Assembly: GCA_022496185.1 (NCBI GenBank)
Contig: WTXG01000357.1
Location: 1 to 31,826 of the forward strand
Origin: Multifurca ochricompacta
Taxonomy: Eukaryota > Basidiomycota > Agaricomycetes > Russulales > Russulaceae
Reading direction: 5' to 3'
Length of the DNA stretch: 31,826 bases
How positions within the stretch are numbered: the first letter of the stretch is position 1; each line of letters opens with the position of its first letter. The notes under the pieces are model-generated. The model saw nothing but the letters and a program-made list of their open reading frames with translations, made no database searches and had not been told where the DNA came from. Made by a program: the position numbers and the translations under genes. Of the stretch, positions 9,973-20,694 are shown piece after piece.

Positions 9973-10667
9973 CAGTAGCCCACAAAACTGTTCCAATGTT
10001 TGGCCACCCTGAAGAGATTGACCTACCACACAATGAGAATAATTTCCAAAATTAGTAGAAATTAGTAGATGATAGTGTAGCATCTAAGCTTCAATTAGAG
10101 CCTATAATAATGTCAATTGGATCAGTGGTTCATGATATATAAAATGTTTTGTGAGGCATTATCATTGGAATGGTTTTGTGGCCAACATGTGAGATGACAA
10201 AACTGGTATCTGGTGGTCATGGGAATGCATTGACAGTCATGTGAAAATGTTTAATAAGTTGAACACACACCAAATAATCATCAAGAACACTTGCTTCTTA
10301 CCATGCATGCCCTCTCTGCTGCCAAAAGGACTCACATCATCTCCCTTCTCACTTCAGGCAAATCTGCCCATAAAGTGTCAACTATGACTGGCCATGGCAC
10401 TATTATCATCTCAAGATGGGTCATAAATACTGCCCTTACCATCCCAAGTCAAATGGAGGGAGACCAAGGAAGCTGACAGAGAGAAATGCTCAGCATGCTG
10501 TTTGCCTTATCTCCTCTGGCAGGGCAGACACAGATGTGGAAGTGACTAGAGCACTTCAGAAGTTGTTAATGGGTTCCTCTATCAACATAATATGCCCATC
10601 CATCCTCCCATCAAGTTTTCAAGCCATAACTGGCCCCTCCCATATCATACACCCCCATTCCATCATA
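9973..10667 (+). repeat. Left arm of the foldback palindrome
   Basis: Inverted partner of 11510-12204 (positions sum to 22177). The first 230 bases resemble the MITE at 10668, and the rest encodes the transposase fragment. Confidence 0.9.
10303..10667 (+). pseudogene. Tc1-like transposase N-terminus (truncated, frameshifted)
   Basis: From ATG at 10303 it reads MHALSAAKRTHIISLLTSGK, a helix-turn-helix start typical of fungal Tc1-like transposases. The frame changes near 10420 and continues HKYCPYHPKSNGGRPRKLTE, then NAQHAVCLISSGRAD. These are the two N-terminal DNA-binding helical domains with the GRPRK linker. The DDE catalytic part is absent, since the arm ends at the palindrome centre. Confidence 0.75.
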
Positions 10668-11509
10668 CAGTAACCCACAAAACCATTCCAATGTTTAACC
10701 ATCCTGAAGAGATTGACCAACCACACCATAGGAATAATTTCCAAAATTAGTAGAAATTGGTAGATGATATTGTATCATCTAAGTGTCACTTAGAGCCTAT
10801 ACTGATGTCAATTGGGTCAGTGGTTCATGATATATAAAATGTTTTGTGTAGCAATGTCATTGGATTGGTTTTGTCACAGCCAGGTGTCTGCTGCGTCCAG
10901 TCTCGTTTTCGATGTCCGAAGGCCCTCAAGATACAGGCGCGCTCAAGATTCGGGTTCTAGCAAAGAAGATCTAAGTTGGGTCAAAGTTTCAAGTGCCCAT
11001 GACAATATGGAGGGGGCGCATGCAGGAAACGAAGTCGAAGGCAGTGGCAATATGCCCTGCTGAGCTTACTGGGGAGAAGGCTCCTTAAGCTGCCACTTAG
11101 GGAGTTCAAGCAGAGTTCTGTGAAGTCGAATACACCTGTATTAGATACAAGAGAACAGACTTAAGGTCTGTCTCAGTAACCTAGCAGCTTAAATACATGT
11201 TGAGTGAGGTACAATCAATGAATATAAGCCAACAATAAGGTTGTAGTAAGTATCCAGGTAGTCATATGCTCCAGGGGTTATGCCCTGAACTGAGATGAGA
11301 ATAAGTAGGAGGGGTTGCGCCCTCTATGGTGTGCAGCTAAGTGATCAGATAAGAGAAGTACTAGCTCCAGTCATATGACTCGGAGCTAGAGATTACAGAA
11401 AAGTCGAAACAGAACACGCACGTGCGCGACTCAAAAAACATCACATTTTTGTCACAAACCGTGTCATGACCTGTCACAAACCGTTACAGGTTTTGTGGCC
11501 TATTGCACT
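10668..11509 (+). mobile_element. MITE on the central TA of the palindrome (split by a solo LTR)
   Basis: The left end CAGTAACCCACAAAACCATT follows TA at 10666-10667. The right end, reading outward, has CCACAAAACCAATCCAATG and is followed by TA at 11510-11511. Without the solo LTR and its duplication it is 220 bp. It is a diverged copy of the outer 200 or so bases of the foldback arms, so the families are related. Confidence 0.75.
10872..11488 (+). mobile_element. Solo LTR of a third family, inside the MITE
   Basis: It starts TGTCACAGCCAGG and ends AAACCGTTACA, 617 bp. The five bases GGTTT precede (10867-10871) and follow it (11489-11493). A short repeat, TGTCACAAACCGT, lies twice at its right end. 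No similarity to the TGTTACG family beyond the terminal bases. Confidence 0.88.
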
Positions 11510-11874
11510 TATGATGGAATGGGGGTGTATGATATGGGAGGGGCCAGTTATGGCTTGAAAACTTGATGGGAGGATGGATGGGCATATTATGTTGATAGAG
11601 GAACCCATTAACAACTTCTGAAGTGCTCTAGTCACTTCCACATCTGTGTCTGCCCTGCCAGAGGAGATAAGGCAAACAGCATGCTGAGCATTTCTCTCTG
11701 TCAGCTTCCTTGGTCTCCCTCCATTTGACTTGGGATGGTAAGGGCAGTATTTATGACCCATCTTGAGATGATAATAGTGCCATGGCCAGTCATAGTTGAC
11801 ACTTTATGGGCAGATTTGCCTGAAGTGAGAAGGGAGATGATGTGAGTCCTTTTGGCAGCAGAGAGGGCATGCAT
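11510..11874 (-). pseudogene. Second copy of the Tc1-like transposase N-terminus
   Basis: Inverted copy of the fragment at 10303-10667, with the same sequence and the same frameshift. Confidence 0.75.
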
Positions 11875-12204
11875 GGTAAGAAGCAAGTGTTCTTGATGAT
11901 TATTTGGTGTGTGTTCAACTTATTAAACATTTTCACATGACTGTCAATGCATTCCCATGACCACCAGATACCAGTTTTGTCATCTCACATGTTGGCCACA
12001 AAACCATTCCAATGATAATGCCTCACAAAACATTTTATATATCATGAACCACTGATCCAATTGACATTATTATAGGCTCTAATTGAAGCTTAGATGCTAC
12101 ACTATCATCTACTAATTTCTACTAATTTTGGAAATTATTCTCATTGTGTGGTAGGTCAATCTCTTCAGGGTGGCCAAACATTGGAACAGTTTTGTGGGCT
12201 ACTG
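11510..12204 (-). repeat. Right arm of the foldback palindrome
   Basis: Reverse complement of 9973-10667. Confidence 0.9.
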
Positions 12205-12710
12205 TACAATCAAACAATCAAACAACGATTCATCAAGTTGTCATGTCAAAGCACACTCTTTCTCCAAGCTAGTGTTTGCCACGGGTAACCCGTGGGTAAA
12301 AACACATGGACCCGTACCCATACCTGTATGTACCCAGACCCTTACACCAAGGGTACGGGTTTGCCATACTATGGGTATGGGTACACCACGGGTCATATAC
12401 CTGCGGGTAAGGGTAGATATTTATATTTCAAGTCTGATAGCCTAGAATAACATTGTACTACTTAAGCTATAATCCATTCATCATCTGGCCATTCTTCATT
12501 GTTTTTGGTATCAGGTTGAGATGCTGCATACTTTAAATCAGCAGTCTCTACATAACCTGCCTTCATCCAAGCTCCCAAACATAGAAGAGCCTAAGTTGTA
12601 TGCAATGGGACCACTGGGTCTGTATACAGTATCTACAATACATGTACTGTATAGTTTTTCTGTGGCTGGTGCAATGCCACATGCATTGCCGCCCTCATTG
12701 CCGACTGGAT

Positions 12711-13004
12711 GCAATTCACCCAGCAGTTTGACGAATCACGTGATGTAAAGTAAACAACAGTAAATTCTGTTGAACCAAGATAGTGGTACAGAGGTTCCGG
12801 GATAGCGGTTTGACACGTGATGTAGAGTAAACAATGGCAAGTTTTGTTGAACCAAGATACTGGTACAGAGAGCTCACCCAACTCTCCCCCACCACTGACA
12901 TCACTAAAGTGGTAATCTTGTCACACAATTGTGATTTGTAATAATATTTATTTTAAAAAGGAAGTTATCGTTGAATATTTATTTTAAAAAGGAAAGTTAT
13001 CAAT
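12711..13004 (+). repeat. Left internal inverted arm of hAT-A
   Basis: It pairs with 16567-16812 in inverted orientation with scattered differences (shared GCAATTCACCCAGCAGTTTG, GGTTCCGGGATAGCGGTTTG, GAGAGCTCACCCA). It contains a tandem duplication (two TTGAACCAAGATA units and two TATTTATTTTAAAAAGG units). Confidence 0.8.
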
Positions 13005-13010
13005 GAAATA

Positions 13011-15716
13011 CAGTCGATATCCTCATAATGCATGACCTAATAATGCATAACCTCCAATAATGCATGGCTTGAGGCTGGAACCAATGTGGGACATAGGGAT
13101 TTATGCATGCATTCTCATTTTGAATAATGCATGGCACATTTTGGGGTTATGCATTACCATATTTACCATATTTAGTAATTTGTGGCTGGAAGTGGTCCCC
13201 AAATACTGTGTGTCTGCTCATGCATCAAGTCTAAAATGCTGATGTAAAGCTCAAACAAATGCCAGGAGTGCCTGGAAATTTTCTCTTCATCGATGCCTGC
13301 CAGAAATGTCAAACGCAAGCCCTGCCAAGGCCAGAAGCCCTATAATCAGCCTCCCAAACCTTCCAAAAACAAAAATCCACCCAAAACATCAGCCATAACA
13401 AAGCCCAAGCATGCACGGAGCAATTTAACTCTATCTGACTGGCTCAAAGTTGTGCAATACTACGATAACAATCAACCTCTCTCACAGCCAGAAGTGGTAA
13501 AATACTTTGCCAACCACACAGAGGGTGCTTTGCTATTCTCTCAGTCAGCTCTTTCTCGTCATTTGGCTGTAAAGGGACGAGAAGAAGATCAGCAACATCT
13601 TCTTGCAAACCCATCTGCCCTTTCACGCAAGAGGGTCCAGGTTGTAACTCGGCCTGATGTTGAAAAGGCTCTTGTTTTATGGGTCAAGCATATGGAAGAA
13701 AAGCTGGAGCATGTGACATCTGCCATGCTTGTCACCAAACGAGGTATATTTGAGGATTTAATGGATGTTCCAGAAGAGGAGAGGCTGCATAGTGATGGGT
13801 GGGTTCAGAAATTCTGTCAAGCGTAAGCCTCTTTGCACAACAATTGTGGTTTAATGGTGACAATTTCTTGTAGTTATAACTTGAAAGAATACAGGAGGCA
13901 TGGAGAGGCAGCTTCAGCAGACCAGGACGCAGCAGAAGATGAGAGGAAACGGGTGTCAAAAATCCTAGCCCCTTATGCAAAGAGAGACAGGTGGAATGTT
14001 GATGAGAGCAGTCTATTTGGATTTGCACCACCAGATCGAGGTCTTGCTTCAAAGCAGATGAAAGGGAAGAAATCAAACAAATTTCGAATTACTGTAACAT
14101 TTGCATGCAATGCTGATGGCAGTGAAAAGTTACCAATTTTCTACATTGGGAAGTCCAAACAACCACAATGCTTCAAGAAAACCTCACCTCAGCAGGCTGG
14201 TTTTTATTATCGCAATAACAAGACAGCATGGATGACTTCCCAGTATTTTGAAGAGTAAGTCCTTCAATTACCCTATATGTACCCATTTTGAGACTGATAA
14301 CCTGCTTGCAGATGGATCAAACAAATTGACATCCACTTTCGCCACCAAAACAGACACATCTGCTTGCTACTGGACAACTTCCCAGGCCACAATATTGATT
14401 ATGAGCCAACCAACATCTGTCTTGAGCCATTCCTTGCCAACCTCACCTCACATGTGCAGCCTCTAGATGCAGGCATCATTCGATGTGTTAAGGCTCATTA
14501 CCGGAAGGCTTTTTGCATGCGAGCCATTGAACTGGATGAAGCAGGGGAGGATGATATTTATAAAGTCAATTTACTGGAGGTGATGCTCATGGTTCAGATG
14601 GCTTGGGATGCAGTGAGTGCCGAAAGCATTGCAAACTGCTGGAATCATTGTGGGATACAAAAGTGAGTCTTCTGTCTAATCCACGAAGACCTCCTAATGA
14701 GATTTGGGCAGGTATATCCACCAAAATAGCTCTACAAATACCTCCATAAACCCCCCTACCATCTCTCCCTCATCCGTACCTTCAACTTCTCCAAGTGTAC
14801 CCACTTCTGATCCAGTTGCATGGGCAATCATCAAGGAATATGCAGGAACTGAGATGTCATTTATAGATGCTGAAGCTCACTTGCAGGCATACCTGGGCTC
14901 TAGATTTCAATTTGCAGACTGGAAGTCAGCCTTTGATATCGTTTTCAAAGCTGAAGAAGACATACCAGCTGCAGTGGCTGCGATCAAAAAAATGGCCACC
15001 CAAGCCATCAGGTCCTCTCCAGCCACCACATCTTTGTCATCACCACCACCTGCCACACCTGCACCATCAGCCAATCCATCCATAGCACCCTTCAGCCAAC
15101 TTCAAGACTTGGAAGTGGAACTCATGTGTGCTGTTGACAACTTGCAGCAACGCAAGCGCATCCAGGGCACTGCCCCAACACTTGAAGATCTTCTCAATCC
15201 AATTGAGGAGACTGAGATTGGCCATTTCAATTACCAGTTCCCTGTTGGTGATGATGATATCATTGCAGAAGCTCTCCACATGACTACAGACACCCCAGAG
15301 GAGGATATGGATGATGATGAAGAGGAAGGGAGTGGAGATGAAGGGCTATCAGCAAAGGAGGGACAGGGACTTTGCGAGCAGCTTGAGAAACTCTGCTTGC
15401 ATTACTCTAATGCAGAGGGTGTCTCAACACTAATTCTACAGCAACAACTGCGCAAGTTACATGCTCATTTGCACCAATTAGAGTTTACTACAAAAACTCA
15501 AGTTACTTTGGACAAGTTTTGGAGTGCCCCCCCTTAATTATAATACTTCTATCACATCTTAGACCTTCTATATGAGCACTGAGGTGCTAGCAATGTAAAA
15601 ATTTTCGAAAAATGTCACATTTTGTCACATTTGTCACAAATATGATCATGCATAAAATCCCATCATGCATAGCAGGAGGCCGGAACGAGGGCTATGCATT
15701 ATGAGAATGTCGACTG
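13011..15716 (+). mobile_element. pogo-type (Tc1/mariner superfamily) transposon, apparently intact
   Basis: The ends CAGTCGATATCCTCATAATG and, on the other strand, CAGTCGACATTCTCATAATG are inverted repeats flanked by TA (13009-13010 and 15717-15718). Length is 2706 bp. AATGCAT motifs are repeated in both subterminal regions (several between 13025 and 13160, and near 15645-15700), possible transposase-binding sites. It encodes one spliced transposase with no visible lesion. Confidence 0.92.
13293..15537 (+). CDS. pogo-family transposase, four exons
   Basis: Cuts and pastes the element. Exons are 13293-13822, 13874-14254, 14312-14662 and 14712-15537; the introns (51, 57 and 49 nt) begin GTAAGC, GTAAGT and GTGAGT and end in AG. 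The joined frame is 2088 nt, 695 residues plus TAA. Residues about 45-190 are a CENP-B/Tc5-type DNA-binding region (SNLTLSDWLKVVQYY; FSQSALSRHL; later HSDGWVQKFCQAYNL). The DDE_1 core has its three acidic residues: D220 (RWNVDESSLFG), D325 (LLLDNFPGHN) and D356 (VQPLDAGIIRCVKAHYRK), a DD30D spacing typical of pogo. The C-terminal 270 residues hold a Ser/Pro/Thr-rich stretch and an acidic run (MDDDEEEGSGDEG). The ATG gives the full DNA-binding domain. No stops or shifts are seen. Confidence 0.93.
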
Positions 15717-15718
15717 TA

Positions 15719-15850
15719 CCTTTTTTTTTTTGGAATCGATTTACAAGGCTTTGCCTAAGTGCACGGAATGAAATACCATTACAAATCAGTTAGAATAAGA
15801 TCAGATAAGGATTAGATAAGAACTTTGGCATTCTCACACGTTCTCGCTAG
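15719..15850 (-). repeat. Poly-A tailed retroposon end (minus strand), copy 1
   Basis: On the minus strand it reads GCACTTAGGCAAAGCC, then TTGTAAATCGATTCC, then a run of A. Copy 2 shares the plan (GGGCAAGGCCCTGAAGTGCA, then TTGATTTC and A). This suggests the 3' end of a LINE or SINE. The 5' edge is not determined, and sequence up to 16028 has nothing I recognise. Confidence 0.45.
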
Positions 15851-16028
15851 CCTCAAGAATGAGCCACCCTCTTGTTCCAGCACTTGGAACATACAGTGGT
15901 CCCGGAATTGGACCTGGTGCTTCTTTTTCTCACTCTCATAAACTCCTTGAGCCTTCTTGTTTTTCCTATCTTGCTTTTGAGAGTGGTCACAAGTCTTGTG
16001 CAGCAAGTGTAAAGGTACAAAGACTAGG

Positions 16029-16484
16029 GGTTTTTTTTTTGAAATCAATTTTATTTGCACTTCAGGGCCTTGCCCAAATCACACAGCTACTACCAGTACA
16101 TAGTAACTACTGTTGTGAACATGAGAGAACCACCATGTGCAAAACCTCTTGGTAGAGAGAAACAAGAGAGACAGTGTGTAATAGAGAAGGAGTGGAGAGG
16201 GGAACAGAGCCTGTGTGTTGGAGAAGAAAAGCAAACTTACCCATACTACCCAATGTCACCAACTCAGACTCTTAATCCAGCTTGCAAGGTCATTTTGCCA
16301 AAGGAGGCCTTGTGAAGGCCCACATGTCCTGGATAAAGGCGAGCAAATCCTCAATGTAAGGTTTGCAAGTGAAGAGTATGTGCCATGGAGGTTGGTCAAG
16401 TTCTAGAGCCCAGTCAGGCAGGAATTGGAGAGGGGCTAGTAGAGGAGCGCGTGAAGGAAGGTGAGGGGGGTGAGGTTGTTGCAT
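16029..16484 (-). repeat. Poly-A tailed retroposon end (minus strand), copy 2, with a short ORF
   Basis: The plus strand starts with ten T, then the complement of the shared tail. Further right, 16290-16484 encodes on the minus strand a 64-residue Pro-rich ORF ending PPWHILFTCKPYIED ... FTRPPLAK, with a stop about 250 bases before the poly-A. This could be the C-terminus of a non-LTR retrotransposon protein, but I cannot place it in a named family. Confidence 0.4.
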
Positions 16485-16566
16485 GAGCAGAACCGGTCTT
16501 TCATCAGGTTTGAAAACGTTGTCTACATGTCACATGACTTTGATTTGTAACGACTTTTTGTTGATC

Positions 16567-16812
16567 AATGATAACTTTCCTTTTTAAAATAAATATTATT
16601 ACAAATCATGGTCATGTGACAAGACTACCACTTTGGGGATGTCAGCGGTGGTGGGTGAGCTCTCTGTACCGGTATCTTGGTTCAACAAAATTTGCCATTG
16701 TTTACTCTACATCACATGTCAAACCGCTATCCCGGAACCTCTGTATGGCTTCAACAGAATTTACTGTTGCTTACTTTACATCACATGATTTGTCAAACTG
16801 CTGGGTGAATTG
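16567..16812 (-). repeat. Right internal inverted arm of hAT-A
   Basis: Inverted partner of 12711-13004; shorter because it lacks the tandem duplications. Confidence 0.8.
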
Positions 16813-17049
16813 CATTCACTCTCATTGCCGCCCTTCCAATTTCAGCTTACCCGCTCTGGCGGGTAAGGGTTGGGTGTCTGTGGGTAGGGGTCACATGAGG
16901 GGTATGAAGACATGACCCCGACCTGTACCCACATGTACCCTGACCACATACCCAGCGGGTTGCACCTACCCGTAGCGAACACTACTCCAAGCTCCCCCCC
17001 AGCAAAGCACGCCAGGCTTGAACACCAGGAATCGATCCCCTCTTCTTCA

Positions 17050-17403
17050 ATGGATGTCGATCAAGAAGAATCTTCATCTATTACTTCGTCCTATCGCCTC
17101 TCCTTGAATCGCCTCGAGCTTTTTATGGAATGTTTACTCCGTGTAAAAGAAAATTCACCAGACCAGGAGATTGAAAAGAGACTCGCGTCAATCTATGGGG
17201 CCTTTAAGAGTTCATACAAGGGGTTTCAAACTGATTTTGTCAGTGAGGATGTTTTCACAGAAAATGCTATTCAAGAAGGAGAGCATTTCTTCAACGTGTT
17301 GAGAAGGGCAGTAAGGGAGGGTGCCACTGAGGATGACCACCAAGCTGTCGTAACTCATAGTCTGTATCTTTTCCTTATCAAATTAACCAATTCATATTCA
17401 TGA
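17050..17403 (+). CDS. Hypothetical ORF, possibly the first exon of the following CRN-like gene
   Basis: ATG at 17050 opens 117 residues (MDVDQEESSSITSSYRLSLN ...), helical and charged, with no family I recognise. An intron GTCTGT ... CCTTAG at 17360-17417 would join it in frame to a Pro-rich segment running into the CRN-like domain at 17513. The weak GTCTGT donor makes this uncertain. The hAT-A element sits just upstream, so the promoter or earlier exons may be displaced. Confidence 0.4.
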   Translation: MDVDQEESSSITSSYRLSLNRLELFMECLLRVKENSPDQEIEKRLASIYGAFKSSYKGFQTDFVSEDVFTENAIQEGEHFFNVLRRAVREGATEDDHQAVVTHSLYLFLIKLTNSYS

Positions 17404-17512
17404 ACATTTTTCCTTAGATGTCTTTTGGCCTTCACTTCCGCCCATTGATGAGGGCACGGCCCATGAAATTGCCCCACCCCCTGTCACTCCCGTTCCGCCC
17501 ATCTTACCTACG

Positions 17513-17857
17513 ATGTCCACGCTCTCTATCAACTGTCTTTTGCTTGGAACTGACTCATCAAAAGTCTTCGTGGTCGAGATTCCGAAGACCAAAAATGTCA
17601 GCATCCTCAAACGCTTGATCAAGGAGGAACAGTCCCCTGACCTCAATCATGTCACTGCCTCGAAGCTCATTGTCTGGAAGGTATCCCTCCCTGCAGACAC
17701 CATTTCGCCAGAACTCACAGTCAGTGGTGCTAAAGCATTGAGTTCTCTGGAGAAGATCTCTTCGATTTTTGGTGAAGCTCTGGTGGATGAACATGTTCAC
17801 ATTTTGGTACAAGCACCTGCTGGTGCACTCCATAAATGCTTTCTTGACTTAAGTTGA
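17513..17857 (+). CDS. Crinkler-type N-terminal domain, stand-alone copy
   Basis: 114 residues matching the ubiquitin-like N-terminal region of Crinkler (CRN) proteins: SINCLLLGTDSSKVFVVEIP, KTKNVSILKRLIKEEQSP, LNHVTASKLIVWKVSLP and, at the end, EHVHILVQAP. In oomycetes this region directs effectors; fungal versions are fused to kinase- or nuclease-like domains, and their role is less clear. Here a stop follows the domain directly, so it has no effector part. A second copy starts about 160 bases later, in tandem. The stop is followed by a T-rich run (17858-17867). Confidence 0.75.
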   Translation: MSTLSINCLLLGTDSSKVFVVEIPKTKNVSILKRLIKEEQSPDLNHVTASKLIVWKVSLPADTISPELTVSGAKALSSLEKISSIFGEALVDEHVHILVQAPAGALHKCFLDLS

Positions 17858-18222
17858 CTTTTTTTTTTGGTCCCAACCATTCTTTCGTCATCTCTATCCA
17901 ACAATCTCTCCTTCATCTGCAAATGTGATGGTCTCCATTCTCTTTCCAAAATGCTGCCAATTCCTACATTTTAATTACACCTTCAAAAGCGAGCCAGCCT
18001 GTCACAGCTCCCGATCCCATGCAACTTCTCTCGCTCAACTGTTCTGTTCTCCGCGTCAATGGGAAGCCAAATCAGTTCTTCGTGGTCGATATTCCAAAGA
18101 CCAAAAATGTTAGCAACCTCAAACACTTGATCAAGGAGAAACAGTCCCGTCGCCTCAATCATGTAGATGCCTCAGATCTTATCCTCAGTCAGGTCTCCCT
18201 ACCCATGGATGATGACCTCGAA

Positions 18223-18800
18223 TGTTACGAACCCCATCCTTGCCCGTATTCTTTTTCTTACCTAACGACGACCCTTCCCTGCCGCCCACTCTCCACTACC
18301 AGATCACGTCTCCATCGTGGGATCCATCACATGCTCTTTGCCCATCCCCGTGACTCACTTGTTTACGCATCTTTGGCTACCCTTATCTTTGCTTATCGCT
18401 TATCTTCTTATCATACGACCGGACACTTACTTAATTCCCTATCAGTAGAAGCCAGGCTCTACGCCCTCTGTTTCCAGTTATTTGGGCCCACTTGACTCCG
18501 TGATTCTTATCTTTAGACGCTCATTCGATTACGTATATAAGTCCGCTGTAGCTACAATGTAGACCTCAGACTCGACTTATTGAATACATCGGTGTTTGTC
18601 TTCTGGACTTCCCCTTGAAACCTTTGACTCGATCGTCTCAGTGCTTTTGGCACTTTCTACTCAACATCGTCACTAGGGAACAGCCCCTTTGACGTTGACT
18701 CATCCATTCGAACTCCAAGAGGTCTTATTGGCCTCTTATCTGAATACACGAACGAAGCTGTCGCACAAGTCGTGCAGAACGTCTCACACCGGACGTAACA
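18223..18800 (+). mobile_element. Solo gypsy LTR in the CRN-like gene
   Basis: It starts TGTTACGAACCCC and ends GGACGTAACA, 578 bp, and is homologous to the chromovirus LTR at 7459-8645. TCGAA flanks both sides (18218-18222 and 18801-18805). Confidence 0.95.
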
Positions 18801-20031
18801 TCGAAGAAAGTCTCAAAAATGTCGATCTTACACCATTGAAACCTTTCCTACTACTTTCACAAGTGTTCCCTCATGTCGAAGAGGATCACCTGCATGTTGT
18901 CGTAATGGTTCCAGTTCTGGGCAAGCCGGATATGACTCACCCTGCCAAACAAGGTGTGTTTCCATTTCTGCATTGTCATCGTGTGTGTAGACGACGCATG
19001 CCCTAGCACACCATCAGATTATTAAGGATGCAAACACTGCCACCGCACCATCAAGCATTTCCAACAGCCCTGCCATATTCAAGTCAGAGCAAGAGAAACA
19101 CCCGATTTATGACAGATGCCCGGCTAATCATAGAGGCCCTCCCATTGCGATATATCACACAGCTTTTGCCCAACTTAAAGATTCATTGGAGGATCTCAAC
19201 AAGGTGGTCGACCCACAGGAGGTGAAACGCGTGGATGATACTGCCAAGTTGATCCTGGCATCGACACAAATATACGAGACGGAGAGGGAATGTGCCAGTA
19301 TAATCTACCCATATATATGCAGCCTTTTGGGGGCCGAACTACGTGAGAATGTTGCCACGACTGCTGGCGGGAAGAACAAGGCTGAAAGCAATGCTCTGTA
19401 GGGCTGCGCGCTGTCCGTTTGACGGTGAAGGACGGCTACGGCTGACCCGTACACTTTCCATTTTTGGTACTCACCGGATCGCTGACAGTACGGTACGGGT
19501 ACGGTACGGCTGTTTTACGGTATACGGTAGTAGACGGTATTACTAGAGAAAATAAAGTTGACCAAGGTAGTAGTTTATGAGTACAATACCCAACAATCTA
19601 CTTTACCAGCCATAATTTGAAACTCATAGAGGGACTTCAAGCATTGCATTTGCTTCTGTGAGTGTGATTGGTGTAAACAGGGCATACTGGAACATGAACT
19701 CCCTCAATAAATGTAATTGTAGGTACATTATCACAAAAGAGATATCAGAGAAGCAATACCAAAACATGCCCCAAAAGGGGGCATCCAAAAACTATATTCA
19801 GGCTTGCACAAGGCAACTCCTAAATGCAAGCATACCTCCAACTGGACTCTGGCAGACCAAAATTCAATTACAATAAGGCGAAAAAATCAAATATATAGAC
19901 TAATAGACAGCTCAACAACCCAGTGCAGTATCAGCTTGTGTGTGTGCAAGATGCAACTGCTTCTTGTCAGGCAATGGAGGGAGATTGTGCCCTATCCACT
20001 AATCTAATCTACTCCATAATCCATAATATGC

Positions 20032-20390
20032 TGTTGAGATGGGCCGGTTGCAACTGGGGCCGGAGACCGGACAGCCGGGCTCCTGGGTGGACTCGATCTT
20101 ATGATTATGATAAGATAATCTAAAGTGCGTCAGATAATTGATTCAGAGACATTGCACGCACAACACATTCCTTCTGTCTTGTCACATTTAAATAACTATA
20201 TTTATTCTACTTATTGTCATGCTCCTCTGAGCAGTATAAAAGGTCACTATTCTGTACATGTTCACTTCAGTTTTGACCACATAAACTGAAGTGAGTATTA
20301 GTTAGTTTATCTTATCTCTTATCTTTACCATATTTAGCTACCACTTATCTACTATCTAAATAGGTAAAGATACTATAGTAGGGGAGTTTT
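20032..20390 (+). repeat. Copia-type LTR (edges approximate), inside hAT-B
   Basis: It begins TGTTGAGATGG and shares CTTCAGTTTTGACC ... AACTGAAGTGAGTAT and ATAGGTAAAGA with the copia LTR at 8819. A possible TATA (AGTATAAAAGG) lies near 20235. I could not find a matching 5-bp duplication, so the edges are unsure. Confidence 0.55.
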
Positions 20391-20694
20391 GGTGGCTTAA
20401 TGACAAGATTAAAGCCCTGCCGTCCATGCCGTCTAATGCCGTCTACGGCCATTTTTTGATGGGTTCGGACGGCATTTTCCGTACCCGTAACCATCCGTCT
20501 CAATGATTGACTTAGTGATGTGCCTGGCCCAGCTCAAAGCCGGAAGCCGGGCCAAGCCGGGCCTGTTTAGGCCAGGCCAAGCCAGGCCGTTGTGACGGCC
20601 CAGCAAGGGCTTTGGCCCGGCTCAGAGTAGCTAAAAGCCAAAGCCGCCGGCTCAGGCCACGGCTTTTGACCATAATTTTAGCAACAATAGCAAT

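Larger units (their letters stand above)
9973..12204. mobile_element. Tc1-type foldback element with 695-bp inverted arms
   Basis: The ends CAGTAGCCCACAAAACTG and its reverse complement are flanked by TA on both sides (9971-9972 and 12205-12206), the Tc1/mariner target site. The left arm 9973-10667 pairs with 11510-12204, and I found no mismatch in the parts I compared. Each arm carries the same truncated transposase start with the same frameshift, so the palindrome formed from an already dead copy or was homogenised later. Between the arms lie a MITE and a solo LTR. It has no catalytic domain and cannot move by itself. Confidence 0.9.
12270..16984. mobile_element. hAT-A, non-autonomous hAT element containing a pogo insertion
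   Basis: The left end TAGTGTTTGCCACGGGTA and right end TACCCGTAGCGAACACTA are terminal inverted repeats of hAT type (TAGTGTT start). The eight bases CTCCAAGC stand on both sides (12262-12269 and 16985-16992), the hAT signature. Clusters of GGGTA/TACCC motifs fill both subterminal regions (12280-12415 and 16850-16975). No hAT transposase is present, so it must have been moved in trans. It carries a second pair of inverted arms, a complete pogo element and poly-T retroposon tails, so its 4.7 kb is largely acquired. Confidence 0.9.

Noticed and set aside
10812..11063. Open frame across the MITE/LTR border
   Set aside because: It spans the insertion junction at 10872 and is a chance reading.
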